48,072 bases of DNA, from NCBI GenBank assembly GCA_963205495.1, contig CAUJIN010000027.1:1-48072 (forward strand). The letters run 5' to 3'. Shown here one piece after another: positions 15,760 through 25,128 of this stretch (position 1 is the stretch's first letter; every line of letters begins with the position of its first letter). The position numbers and the translations under genes are program-made. This DNA comes from Pseudomonadota bacterium (GTDB lineage Bacteria > Pseudomonadota > Gammaproteobacteria > Xanthomonadales > Xanthomonadaceae). The notes beneath the pieces are model-generated. The model saw only the letters and a program-made list of their open reading frames with translations. It searched no databases and had not been told where the DNA came from.

Positions 15760-17088
15760 ATGGCTCCTGTCCCGCGAATCTCCCGGTTCGGCAGCGCACT
15801 GCGGCGGCTCGTCTACACCGCGGTGCTGTACCTGCTCACTCCGGTGATCTTCTACCGCCTCGTGTTTCGCGGGCTGCGGGCGCGCGGCTATTTCTCGCGC
15901 TGGTTCGAGCGTTTCGGTTTCTTCCCCGACCCGCAAATCTCCTCTTCGATCTGGGTACACGCGGTTTCGGTAGGGGAAGTGAACGCCGCCGCCCCGCTGA
16001 TCGATGCGCTGCGCCAGCGCTACGCCGACGAGCGTCTGGTCATCACCACGGTCACGCCGACCGGTTCGGACCGGGTGCGCCAGCTCTGGGGGGACGACGT
16101 GTTCCATGTCTATCTCCCCTACGACCTCCCCGGCGCGGTACGGCGCTTCCTGATGCGAGTGCGGCCACGCATCGCGGTGATCATGGAAACGGAAATCTGG
16201 CCCAACCTGTTTCGTCAGTGCGAGCGCCGCGACGTGCCGGTACTCATCGCCAACGGTCGCCTGTCGCGCAAGTCACTCGATGGCTACGGACCGGTGCGCC
16301 CGCTGGTGCGCGCCGCGATCCGCAGCGCCACCTTCATCGCCGCCCAGTCGCAGCGTGACGAACAGCGATTCCTGGAGCTGGGCGCGCGGCCCGGGCGGGT
16401 ACGGGTGGTGGGCAACCTCAAGTACGACATGCACGTATCCGATTCGCTCGCGCCGCAGGCCGCGCGGTGGCGTGAACAGTGGGGCGCGCAGCGCCCGGTC
16501 TGGATCGCCGCCAGCACCCACGAGGGCGAGGAGCTGCCGGTGATCGAGGCCCACTCGCACCTGCTGCGGCGGTTTCCCGACGCCCTGCTGCTGGTGGCCC
16601 CGCGCCATCCCGAGCGCTTCCGCCCCATGGTGCAACTGTGCCGCAGCTACGGATTCCTCACCGCCTGTCGCAGCGAGGACCGCTTGGCGCGACCGGAGAC
16701 CCAGTGCTTCGTGGTCGACACCCTGGGCGAGCTGGTGTCCTTCTGCGCCGCCGCCGACGTCGCCTTCGTCGCCGGCAGCCTCGATCCGATCGGCGGCCAC
16801 AACGTGCTGGAGCCGGCGGCGCTGGGCGTGCCGGTCGTGGTCGGCCCCAACACCTTCAACTTTGCCGAAGTCACCGAGCTGCTGGTGGAACGCGGCGCCT
16901 GCGTGCGCATCACCGATGCCGAAAGCCTGGCGAGCACGCTGCAGCGCCTGCTCGGCCAGCCGGAACTGCGCCGGGAAATGGGCTCGACCGCGATGGCCGT
17001 GGTGGAAGCCGAGCGCGGCGCGGCGGCGCGCACCCTGGAGATCGTGCACCGCACCCTGGCCGGCAAGACCCCGGTGACGATGCATTGA
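15760..17088 (+). CDS. waaA: 3-deoxy-D-manno-octulosonic acid (Kdo) transferase
   Basis: 442 residues, close to E. coli WaaA (425). After an N-terminal hydrophobic anchor (YTAVLYLLTPVIFYRLV) comes IWVHAVSVGEVNAAAPLI with the catalytic Glu of SVGE, then TTVTPTGSDRV and METEIWPNL. In the second GT-B domain there are VGNLKYD, AASTHEGEE and the CMP-Kdo binding GSLDPIGGHNVLEPA. WaaA adds Kdo to lipid IVA at the inner membrane. ATGs at 15715 and 15736 are in frame; I prefer 15760, which matches the family start and leaves room for divergent promoters. Confidence 0.94.
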   Translation: MAPVPRISRFGSALRRLVYTAVLYLLTPVIFYRLVFRGLRARGYFSRWFERFGFFPDPQISSSIWVHAVSVGEVNAAAPLIDALRQRYADERLVITTVTPTGSDRVRQLWGDDVFHVYLPYDLPGAVRRFLMRVRPRIAVIMETEIWPNLFRQCERRDVPVLIANGRLSRKSLDGYGPVRPLVRAAIRSATFIAAQSQRDEQRFLELGARPGRVRVVGNLKYDMHVSDSLAPQAARWREQWGAQRPVWIAASTHEGEELPVIEAHSHLLRRFPDALLLVAPRHPERFRPMVQLCRSYGFLTACRSEDRLARPETQCFVVDTLGELVSFCAAADVAFVAGSLDPIGGHNVLEPAALGVPVVVGPNTFNFAEVTELLVERGACVRITDAESLASTLQRLLGQPELRREMGSTAMAVVEAERGAAARTLEIVHRTLAGKTPVTMH

Positions 17089-17178
17089 AGCCGGGATTCG
17101 GGAAAACGTACGGGGCGGCAAAAGCCTGTGACACACTGCCGGGCCGCGCCGCAAGGCGAAGCCACGCTTCTTCCTGCC

Positions 17179-18675
17179 ATGAATCCACGCCTCGCCCCAC
17201 TCTGCCTCGCCCTGCTGCTGGCCCTGCCCGGCGCGCGCGCGGCCAAGATCGATGCCGCCGTCGAAACCGCGCTTGCCGAGCGCGGCGCGGCCGACGTGCT
17301 GATCCTGCTCGCCGACCAGGCCCGCCCGACGCTGGCACCACTGGCACCGCGGGCCGACTACCGCCTGCGCCGGCGCGCGCTGGTGGATGCCCTGCGCGAT
17401 CGCGCGGCCTTCCGGCAGGCCGGGCTGCGCGACTGGCTCGACGCCCGCGCCATCGACTACCGCCCGTTCTGGCTGGTGAACGCGGTCCAGGCCACGCTCG
17501 GCCCGGGCGATGTCATCGCGCTGTCCGCGCGCGATGACATCGCCCGCATCGCCGCCAACCCGGGCATCGCGCTGCGCCTTCCCGCCTCGCCATCCTCGGC
17601 CCCGACAATCACCGCGCCGGAGGCGATCGAATGGGGCGTGGCGAAGATCCGCGCACCGGAGGCCTGGTCCGCCGGGTTCACCGGACAGGGCGTGGTGATC
17701 GGCGGGCAGGACACCGGCTACCAGTGGGACCACCCTGCGCTCAAGACGCAATACCGAGGCTGGAACGGCAGCAGCGCCGCGCACGATCGCAACTGGCACG
17801 ACGCCATCCATCCCGGCGCGCCGTCCAACGACTGCGGCTACAACCGTCCCGCGCCCTGCGACGATGACGGCCACGGCACCCACACCGCCGGCACCTTCGC
17901 CGGCGACGACGGCGGCGCCAACCGGGTCGGCGTGGCGCCCGGCGCGCGCTGGATCGGCTGCCGCAACATGGCCGCAGGCAACGGCACCCCGGCGACCTAC
18001 ATCGAGTGCATGCAGTGGTTCCTGGCACCCACCGATCTGGCCGGCAACGATCCCGACCCCGACTATGCGCCTGACGTCCTCTCCAACTCCTGGGGCTGCC
18101 CGCCCTCGGAAGGCTGCACCGTGGGCAACGAACTGGACGCCGCGGTCCAGACCCTGGTGGACGCGGGCATCTTCTTCGCTGCCGCGGCCGGCAACGACGG
18201 CTCCGGCTGCGCCACGATCTTCGACACCCCCGCAACCCACGACGCCAGCTTCGTGGTCGGTTCCACCAGGTCCTCCGATGCCATCAGCGGCTTCTCCAGC
18301 CGCGGACCGCTGGCCGGTGCCGCCAGCATCCGTCCGGACGTGGTCGCGCCCGGCTCCAGCGTGCGCTCCGCCGTCCCGGGCAACGCCTACGGTTCCAAGA
18401 GCGGCACCAGCATGGCCACGCCGCACGTCGCCGGGGCGGCGGCCCTGGTGATGAGCGCCAATCCCGCGCTCAAGGGCCATCCCGAGGAAGTCGCCGCCCT
18501 GCTGCGCTCCACCGCGGTGCGCAGCGGCATCACCGATTCCAGCAACCCCGGAGGCTGCGGCGGCCTCAACCTCGGCACCTGGCCCAACCATCAGGCCGGA
18601 TGGGGCCGGATCGACGCCTGGGCGGCGGTGCAGGCCGCCATTCCCGCCCTGTTCGCGGACGGGTTCGAGGACTGA
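17179..18675 (+). CDS. Secreted S8 (subtilisin-like) serine peptidase ending in DGFE
   Basis: 498 residues. Residues 1-21 are a signal peptide, about 22-140 an inhibitor-like propeptide, then the S8 domain with Asp178 (GGQDTGYQWDHP), His232 (GHGTHTAG) and Ser411 (GTSMATPHVAG). VVAPGSSV and SNSWGCPPSEGC are also present, with several Cys pairs expected in an extracellular enzyme. The protein ends ALFADGFED, a terminal DGFE motif which recurs after the signal peptide of the DUF1800 protein in this window. It is a general protease released from or held at the cell surface. No neighbour shares an operon with it; the TonB receptor downstream has its own promoter. Confidence 0.92.
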   Translation: MNPRLAPLCLALLLALPGARAAKIDAAVETALAERGAADVLILLADQARPTLAPLAPRADYRLRRRALVDALRDRAAFRQAGLRDWLDARAIDYRPFWLVNAVQATLGPGDVIALSARDDIARIAANPGIALRLPASPSSAPTITAPEAIEWGVAKIRAPEAWSAGFTGQGVVIGGQDTGYQWDHPALKTQYRGWNGSSAAHDRNWHDAIHPGAPSNDCGYNRPAPCDDDGHGTHTAGTFAGDDGGANRVGVAPGARWIGCRNMAAGNGTPATYIECMQWFLAPTDLAGNDPDPDYAPDVLSNSWGCPPSEGCTVGNELDAAVQTLVDAGIFFAAAAGNDGSGCATIFDTPATHDASFVVGSTRSSDAISGFSSRGPLAGAASIRPDVVAPGSSVRSAVPGNAYGSKSGTSMATPHVAGAAALVMSANPALKGHPEEVAALLRSTAVRSGITDSSNPGGCGGLNLGTWPNHQAGWGRIDAWAAVQAAIPALFADGFED

Positions 18676-18737
18676 TCGACCCCGTTGCGGAAGGGACGTT
18701 TCATGCCAGGGCCTGATCTGAACATTTCCTGAGGTGC

Positions 18738-18767
18738 TTGTTAGGAAAACGTTCCCGCCCCTAGAAT
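18738..18767 (+). promoter_or_regulatory. Sigma-70 promoter of the TonB-dependent receptor
   Basis: TTGTTA (18738-18743) and TAGAAT (18762-18767) are separated by 18 bases in a locally AT-richer stretch. Transcription from about 18774 would give a 60-base leader before the ATG at 18836. Both hexamers match the consensus at four or five of six positions. Confidence 0.55.
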
Positions 18768-18835
18768 CCGACGGTCGGGCCGCACGCGGTCAGGCACAAG
18801 GGTGCATCTTTCCTACGATCAAGGGGTTTCAAACA

Positions 18836-21800
18836 ATGGCATCTCGCTATTTGACCAAGAGCCTGAAGCGCAGCGCGCTCACCATCGCGCTGGGCCTGTG
18901 CTTTGCTGGCAGCGTGCAGGCGCAAACCAACGTTGCGGGCGCAATCACCGGCAAGGCAACCGCCGGCGACACCATCACCATCACCAACCCGTCCACCGGC
19001 TTCAGCCGCACCATCACGGTGGATTCCTCGGGCGCCTACCGTTTCTCCCAGCTCCCGACCGGCCAGTACCAGGTCAGCCGCAACGGGGCGGATGCGCGCA
19101 ACGTCGTGGTCAACGTCGGCGGTGCGACCAACGTGGACTTCTCCGCGGCCGCGCGCCTCGACACGGTGGAAGTGGTCGGCGGCGGCGTGATCAATCCGAT
19201 CGACGTTTCCTCGGTCGAATCCAGCACCATCATGACCGCCGCGCAGATCGCCCGCATTCCGGTGGCGCGCGACACCACCGCGGTGGCGCTGCTGGCGCCG
19301 GGCACGGTGAAGGGTGATGCGGCGTTCGGCAACCTCGCCTCCTTCGGCGGCTCCTCGGTGGCCGAAAACCAGTACTTCTTCAACGGCTTCAACATCACCA
19401 ACACCTTCAACAACCTCGACTTCGCGGCGGTTCCGTTCGAGGCGATCGCCGAGCAGCAGACCAAGACCGGCGGCTACGGCGCCGAGTTCGGCCGCTCCAC
19501 CGGCGGCGTGGTGAACCAGATCTCCAAGCGCGGCAGCAACGAGTTCCACGCCGGCGGCAACCTGTTCTGGTCGCCCGGCAGCTTCGTCGAGACCCGCCGC
19601 AGCTACTACCTCAACGACGGTACGCTCTCGGCCGACCGCAGCAACAACACGACCGGCACGGCGCTGACCGGCGCGGTCTGGGCCAGCGGCGCGCTGGTGC
19701 AGGATCGCCTCTTTGCCTACGGCCTGCTGCAGTACAGCGACCAGGGCGGCAGCGAGGCTTTTTCGTCTTCGCGCGGCTTCAGCACCTCGCAGACCAGCAC
19801 CCAGCCCAAGTGGCTGGTGAAGCTCGACTGGCACATCAACGACAGCAACATCCTCGAGTTCACCGGCATCTCCGACCGCCGCAAGTACGAGACCGACTAT
19901 TTCTCGACCAAGTACGACGATCCGGTCAGCCCGATCAACCCGCAGTTCGACCAGTTCAAGGGCACCGAATACAACCGTGCCGGCGGCGAAACCTACATCG
20001 CCAAGTACACCGGCTACCTCACCGACGCCATCACCCTGTCGGCCCTGGCCGGCACCAGCACCTCGGCGCGTGAAAACTACTCGGTCACCGCCGACGGCAC
20101 TCGCAACTCCTATCAGGGCACGGTGGGCCAGCCCGCCAACGGCTGCCCGGTGATCACCGACGCGCGTCCTTCCGCGGTCAACCGGCAGGTGCCGTCGATC
20201 TCCGGCTGCGCGCTGGCCAACTTCCTCGGCCGTCCCGATGCGGAAGACACCCGCGACCAGTTCCGCGTCGATCTGGAATGGCAGCTGGGCGACCACCTGC
20301 TGCGCGGCGGCGTGGACATCGACAACTTCGAGTCCGTCGCCGGCGAGTCCTACTCGGGCGGCGCGGTGTGGCGCTACGGCCGCTATGCGTCGACCGGCTA
20401 CACCGGCGAGAACGAGGTGGTGCGCAAGCGCGTGTTCCAGTCCGGCTCGACCGTGGCGGTCGACCAGACCGCGTTCTACATCGAAGACAGCTGGAACATC
20501 ACCCCCAACTTCATGGCCTATCTCGGCCTGCGCTGGGACACCTTCGACAACATGAACGGCGACGGCGAGACCTTCGCCAAGATCAAGAACCAGTTCGCCC
20601 CGCGCCTGGGCTTCTCCTGGGACGTGAAGGGTGACTCCAGCCTCAAGGTGTTCGGCAACGCCGGCCGCTACGCCCTGCCGCTGACCGCCACCGTGGCGGT
20701 GCGCGGCGCCTCCAAGTCGCTCTACAGCGAGGAGTTCTTCACCTACACCGGCGTCGATCCGGCCACCGGCGCGCCGATCGGCCTGGTGCGCATCGACAAC
20801 CCGGCCAACGGTCGCCCGATCCGCTACCTCAACAACGAGTTCGGCGTCGGCAAGAATCCCGAGACCATTGCCGACCAGGGCCTCAAGCCGATGTACCAGG
20901 ACGAGTACATCTTCGGCTTCCAGAAGCAGCTCGCCGACAATCTTTCGGTCGGCACCCGCGTGGTGCGCCGCGACCTGAAGGCCGCGATCGACGACCAGTG
21001 CGACTACCGCCCGATCATCGAGTGGGCGCTGGCCAACGGCTTCACCGACGACGGCGGCATCTTCATCGAGCCGGAAGACAAGACCCAGGACAGCGACATC
21101 GCGGTCTACAACCCGGGCTTCGCCTTCTGCCACCTCTACAACCCGGGCCGCGATTCCACCTTCAAGATGGACATCAACGGCGACGGTACCCTGGAAGAGG
21201 TGAAGCTCACCGCCGACCAGCTCGGGCCGGACGCCAAGCGCACCTACACGGCGGTCGAAGTGTTCTTCGAGACCAGCTGGGACCGCGCCTTCCTGCAGGG
21301 CTCGTACACCTGGTCCAAGAGCCGCGGCAACACCGAGGGCGGCGTGAAGTCCGACATCGGTCAGGATGACACCGGCACCACGCAGGACTTCGACTACCCC
21401 GAGCTGATGCAGGGCGCCGACGGCTACCTGCCCAACGACCGTCGCCACAGCATCAAGCTGTTCGGCAGCTACGACGTGACCGAGACGGTTTCGGTCGGCG
21501 CCGCGCTGATCGCGCAGTCGGGCCGTCCGATCAACTGCTTCGGCTTCCATCCGACCGACTCGGGCTACGGCAACAGCTACTTCTACTGCGAGGGCGAGCT
21601 CAAGCCGCGCGGCACCTCCGGCCGCACGCCGTGGACCCGCACGCTGGACCTCAACGCGCAGTGGCGCCCGGCCTTCGCCGAAGACCGCCTGGCGTTCAAG
21701 CTGGACGTGTTCAACGTGTTCGACAGCCAGCGCGTGACCTCGGTCAACGAGTTCGGCGAAGACTCCGCCGGCAACTGGCAGCCGAACGTGTGGCAGTCGG

Positions 21801-21856
21801 CCACCGGCTACCAGGCACCGCGCTCGGTGCGCTTCATGGTGCAGTACGACTTCTGA
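18836..21856 (+). CDS. TonB-dependent receptor, Oar-like with N-terminal carboxypeptidase-regulatory domain
   Basis: 1006 residues. After a signal peptide (cleavage after SVQA, about residue 29) comes a carboxypeptidase-regulatory-like domain to about 95 (GDTITITNPSTGFSRTITVD, GAYRFSQLPTGQYQVSRNG). Then follow a TonB box LDTVEVVGG, a plug domain with FNGFNITNTFNNLDF and GAEFGRSTGGVVNQISKRGS, and a 22-strand barrel ending in FMVQYDF. This Oar-type architecture is abundant in Lysobacterales and usually imports large peptide or glycan ligands rather than siderophores. The ATG at 18836 was chosen for the signal peptide. A strong terminator follows, but two sulfotransferase genes continue in the same direction. 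No Fur box is apparent, so iron control is unlikely. Confidence 0.93.
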   Translation: MASRYLTKSLKRSALTIALGLCFAGSVQAQTNVAGAITGKATAGDTITITNPSTGFSRTITVDSSGAYRFSQLPTGQYQVSRNGADARNVVVNVGGATNVDFSAAARLDTVEVVGGGVINPIDVSSVESSTIMTAAQIARIPVARDTTAVALLAPGTVKGDAAFGNLASFGGSSVAENQYFFNGFNITNTFNNLDFAAVPFEAIAEQQTKTGGYGAEFGRSTGGVVNQISKRGSNEFHAGGNLFWSPGSFVETRRSYYLNDGTLSADRSNNTTGTALTGAVWASGALVQDRLFAYGLLQYSDQGGSEAFSSSRGFSTSQTSTQPKWLVKLDWHINDSNILEFTGISDRRKYETDYFSTKYDDPVSPINPQFDQFKGTEYNRAGGETYIAKYTGYLTDAITLSALAGTSTSARENYSVTADGTRNSYQGTVGQPANGCPVITDARPSAVNRQVPSISGCALANFLGRPDAEDTRDQFRVDLEWQLGDHLLRGGVDIDNFESVAGESYSGGAVWRYGRYASTGYTGENEVVRKRVFQSGSTVAVDQTAFYIEDSWNITPNFMAYLGLRWDTFDNMNGDGETFAKIKNQFAPRLGFSWDVKGDSSLKVFGNAGRYALPLTATVAVRGASKSLYSEEFFTYTGVDPATGAPIGLVRIDNPANGRPIRYLNNEFGVGKNPETIADQGLKPMYQDEYIFGFQKQLADNLSVGTRVVRRDLKAAIDDQCDYRPIIEWALANGFTDDGGIFIEPEDKTQDSDIAVYNPGFAFCHLYNPGRDSTFKMDINGDGTLEEVKLTADQLGPDAKRTYTAVEVFFETSWDRAFLQGSYTWSKSRGNTEGGVKSDIGQDDTGTTQDFDYPELMQGADGYLPNDRRHSIKLFGSYDVTETVSVGAALIAQSGRPINCFGFHPTDSGYGNSYFYCEGELKPRGTSGRTPWTRTLDLNAQWRPAFAEDRLAFKLDVFNVFDSQRVTSVNEFGEDSAGNWQPNVWQSATGYQAPRSVRFMVQYDF

Positions 21857-21880
21857 TCCACCCGTGCCGCAATCCCTTCG

Positions 21881-21910
21881 ACGGCCGCCTCGCGCGGCCG
21901 TCTTTTTTTT
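21881..21910 (+). terminator. Rho-independent terminator after the TonB receptor
   Basis: Perfect 8-bp stem ACGGCCGC/GCGGCCGT (21881-21888 with 21894-21901), five-base loop, then C and eight T residues. It lies 24 bases after the receptor stop codon. It separates the receptor transcript from the sulfotransferase genes, at least partly. Confidence 0.9.
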
Positions 21911-21945
21911 CACGCGCCGGCACCGCTACAGTCGGCGCTCGAGTC

Positions 21946-23541
21946 ATGGAAACAGACCGGATGAACGCAGACGCGAACCTGCGCTGGCAGGAGGCAGAGG
22001 CACTGACCGCGCAGGGGCAGGAAATCCGCGCCCGGGCGATCTACCTTGCGCTCACCGGCGACCGCGCGCTGGCCCCCTTCGCGCACCTGCGCCTTGGCGT
22101 GTTCGCGCGCCGCGACGGCGACCCCGATGCGGCGCAGCAACACGCGCTCGCGGCCTTCCGCAGCGCCTGCGCCGATCCCGAGCTGCTCGAGCTGGTGGCC
22201 AAGAGCCTCCTGCGCGCCGGACTGGTGCAGGAGGCGCTGGCCTGCGCCGACGCATTGCTGCGGCTGGACGCGCCCGTCGGCGCGCTGGCCGAGGTCGGCA
22301 AGCTGCTGTCCGACCACATGCTGCCCGAAGCCGCGCTGGCCCTGCTGGGCAGGGCGCTGGAACGCGGCCTGCCTGCCACACCGGCGGTGCGCTACCTGAT
22401 CGGCCTCAACCGGATGTACCTCGGCCACACGGCGCAGGCGCAGGAGGCGCTGGAAGCCAGCCTGCGCGGCAACGCCGAACTTGCCCCGGCGCACTGGGCG
22501 CTGGCGAAGCTGGCTGCGCCCGATGGCCGCGCCGCGCGCATCGACCGCCTGCGCGCGGCGCTGGCCCGCACGCCAGGCTCGGCGCCGGACGCGCCGCTGC
22601 TGTGGTATGCGCTGTTCCACGAGCTGGACCGCGCCGACGATGCGGCCGCCTGGGAATCGCTGCAGCACGGCATGCGCCTGCGCCGCGCCCAGGTTCGCCA
22701 CAGCGAGGCCGAAGATGAGGCGCTGTTCGACGCCGCGCACCGCGCGCTGCGCCTGCCCCCGGCTGCCGATTCCACCGGCACGGCAGCCGAATCCACGCCG
22801 ATCTTCGTGGTGGGAATGCCGCGCACCGGCACCACCCTGATCGAGCAGGCGCTGTGCGCGCGCGTCGATGCGGCCAGCGCCGGCGAGCTGCGCGACCTGA
22901 CCCTGCAACTGCGCGCACTGCGACGCCAGCCCGGCCCGCCGCATTTCGATGCGCGCCTGCTCGAAGCGGTGACGCCCGAACAGGCGCAGGCGCTCGGAGC
23001 GCGCTATCTGGAGCGCAGCCGCTGGCGCGCTCGGAGTCGGGCCTGCTACATCGACAAGTGGCCGGAAAATTACCTGGCTGCCGGACTCCTGCTCGCGGCG
23101 CTGGGCCAGGCGCGGGTGGTATGGGTGCAGCGCGATCCGATGGACGCCTGCTTCTCCAACCTCAAGGAATGGTTCGCCGCTTCCTATTTCTACAGCTACG
23201 ACCCGAAAGAAACGGCGCGCCGCTGCGCGCGCTTCGAGCGTCTGGGCGCGGCGCTGCGCGAGCGCGCCGACGCGCGCGTGGCCTTTCTTCGCTACGAGGA
23301 CTTCGTGCGTGCGCCCGAGAGCTGCCTCGATCGCGTGATCGACCGCCTCGGCCTGCCGCGGCGTACCTCCGCATCCCTTGCGCCCGAAGCCACCATCGTG
23401 ACCGCCAGTGCCAATCAGGTGCGCGAAGGCATCAGCACGCGCCACGTCGGCGCCTGGCGGCGCTACGCCGAACCGCTCTCGCCGCTGCGTGACGAGCTGG
23501 AACGGCTGGGGCTGGAGCGCGCCGGAGATGCTTCCGCATGA
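21946..23541 (+). CDS. TPR-sulfotransferase family protein (first of pair)
   Basis: 531 residues from ATG 21946. Residues 1 to about 270 are helical tetratricopeptide-like repeats rich in Ala and Leu (HLRLGVFARRDGDPDAAQQH and LIGLNRMYLGHTAQAQEALE). The C-terminal half is a sulfotransferase: the 5'-phosphosulfate loop GMPRTGTTLIEQ starts at residue 290, and VQRDPMDACFSNL is the 3'-phosphate segment. WPENYLAAGLLLAAL lies between them. It should move sulfate from PAPS to a protein or metabolite acceptor chosen by the TPR part. No signal peptide is seen, so it acts in the cytoplasm. The following gene overlaps its stop codon by four bases. Confidence 0.9.
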   Translation: METDRMNADANLRWQEAEALTAQGQEIRARAIYLALTGDRALAPFAHLRLGVFARRDGDPDAAQQHALAAFRSACADPELLELVAKSLLRAGLVQEALACADALLRLDAPVGALAEVGKLLSDHMLPEAALALLGRALERGLPATPAVRYLIGLNRMYLGHTAQAQEALEASLRGNAELAPAHWALAKLAAPDGRAARIDRLRAALARTPGSAPDAPLLWYALFHELDRADDAAAWESLQHGMRLRRAQVRHSEAEDEALFDAAHRALRLPPAADSTGTAAESTPIFVVGMPRTGTTLIEQALCARVDAASAGELRDLTLQLRALRRQPGPPHFDARLLEAVTPEQAQALGARYLERSRWRARSRACYIDKWPENYLAAGLLLAALGQARVVWVQRDPMDACFSNLKEWFAASYFYSYDPKETARRCARFERLGAALRERADARVAFLRYEDFVRAPESCLDRVIDRLGLPRRTSASLAPEATIVTASANQVREGISTRHVGAWRRYAEPLSPLRDELERLGLERAGDASA

Positions 23542-25118
23542 GCGCGCCTCCAGACCCGACCCGCGCCCTGCTCGACCACGCCCTTCCCTTCGCCGAGCGC
23601 CGCGATTTCGCGCCCCTGCGCCGACTTCTGGCCGGCGTGCCCGCCGATCCCGCCCGGCTGGCACGCCATCTGGTGGAAAGCTCCTACTCCGAGGCGCTGG
23701 AAGGCCGCTACCGCAGCTCGCGCACCGCCGCGCTGCTGGCCTTCCTGCTCGATCCCAAGGACGCGGAAACGCGCCGCCAGCTCGCCGCGCGCCTGCGCAC
23801 CACCAACGATGTGCCCGAACTGCTCGAACTCATCCGCGCCTCCGGCCCCGCCTCGCGCATTCCCATCCCGCTGCTGCTCGGCTACGCCGCCCAGCTCTCC
23901 TACCTGAACCGGCAGGAGCAGGCGCTGCACCATCTGGACGAGGCGCGCCGCGCCGATCCGGACTATCCGCCCACCCTGGTGTCGCGCGGCCAGGTGCTGA
24001 CCTACCTCGGCCGCAGCGACGAGGCGTGCGCCGAATTCGAGCGCTGCATCGCCATCGCGCCGAAGATCGGGCAGGCGCACTGGTTCCTCTCCCATGTCCG
24101 CCGCGCCACGCCGACCGACCATCGCATCGACCGGCTGCGCGCCGCGCTCATGCAGACCGGCCTTGCGCCGCAGGAGGAAGCCTCGTTTGCCTTCGCCCTG
24201 CACAAGGAGCTGGATGACCTCGGAGATGCGGACGGCGCCTGGCAGGCGCTGACGCGGGCCTGCGCCGCCAAGCGCGGCACGCTGAAGTACGATGCGGCGG
24301 ACACCCGTCGGCTGGTCGATGCGCTCGTTGCCCTGCCGCCGCGAACCGTGGCAGCGGATGACGAAGCGGGCGGCACGCCGGTACCGATCTTCATCGTCGG
24401 CATGCACCGATCCGGCACCACCCTGGTGGAGCAGCTGCTCGACGCCAGCCCGCAGGTGCAGGGCATCGGCGAGATGTACGACTTCACCTGCGCGATGCGC
24501 CACGCCACCGACCACCCCTGCCGCGGCGTGATCGACCTGCGCCTCGTCGAGCGCGCGCGCGCCGCCGACCTCGCCAGCGCGGGACGGCGCTACCTCGACG
24601 GGCTGGCCTGGCGCCTGGACGCGCGGCCCTTCTTCACCGACAAGCTGCCGACCAACTTCTTCCACCTTGACTTCCTCTGCGCGGCGCTGCCGCAGGCCCG
24701 CATCCTGCATCTGGTGCGCGACCCGATGGAGACCTGCTTTTCCAACCTGCGCGAGCTGTTTTCCGACGCCAACGCCCACAGCTACGACATGGGCGAGCTG
24801 GCCGACTATTACCTGCAATACCGCCGCCTCATGGCGCACTGGCACGCGCGCCATCCGGGCCGCATCCTGGACGTGGACTACGCCCGGCTCACGCGCGAGC
24901 CGGACGCGGTGATGCGCGAGGTTTCGGCCTTCTGCGGGATCGACTACGTGGACGCCATGCGCGATCCGCGCAGCAGCACGCGCGCGGTGGCCACCGCCAG
25001 CGCATTGCAGGTACGCGAGGGCGTGGTGCGGCGCGATCAGCCCAAGTGGGCGCCCTACGCGCACCGGCTCCAGCCGCTGGCGGACGCGCTGGCGCGCGGC
25101 GGGGTTTCCGGATCGTGA
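23538..25118 (+). CDS. TPR-sulfotransferase family protein (second of pair)
   Basis: 526 residues, starting at an ATGA overlap with the preceding gene. It has the same plan as its neighbour: N-terminal TPR-like helices (AAQLSYLNRQEQALHHLDEA, RGQVLTYLGRSDEACAEFER) followed by the PAPS loop GMHRSGTTLVEQ from residue 288 and LVRDPMETCFSNL. The GIGEMYDF and FTDKLPTNFFHLDF segments are stronger family matches than in the first protein. The two are clearly paralogous but diverged, so they may treat different acceptors or form a heteromer. Convergent with the broken response regulator, 10 bases away. No sulfate-activation genes are nearby, so PAPS must come from elsewhere. Confidence 0.9.
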   Translation: MSAPPDPTRALLDHALPFAERRDFAPLRRLLAGVPADPARLARHLVESSYSEALEGRYRSSRTAALLAFLLDPKDAETRRQLAARLRTTNDVPELLELIRASGPASRIPIPLLLGYAAQLSYLNRQEQALHHLDEARRADPDYPPTLVSRGQVLTYLGRSDEACAEFERCIAIAPKIGQAHWFLSHVRRATPTDHRIDRLRAALMQTGLAPQEEASFAFALHKELDDLGDADGAWQALTRACAAKRGTLKYDAADTRRLVDALVALPPRTVAADDEAGGTPVPIFIVGMHRSGTTLVEQLLDASPQVQGIGEMYDFTCAMRHATDHPCRGVIDLRLVERARAADLASAGRRYLDGLAWRLDARPFFTDKLPTNFFHLDFLCAALPQARILHLVRDPMETCFSNLRELFSDANAHSYDMGELADYYLQYRRLMAHWHARHPGRILDVDYARLTREPDAVMREVSAFCGIDYVDAMRDPRSSTRAVATASALQVREGVVRRDQPKWAPYAHRLQPLADALARGGVSGS

Positions 25119-25128
25119 AGCGCGAGAC

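Noticed and set aside
18761..21913. 1050-codon minus-strand frame opposite the TonB receptor
   Set aside because: Mirror of the receptor gene, Arg/Ala/Val/His-rich, without a start signal. The receptor frame has domains, signal peptide, promoter and terminator.
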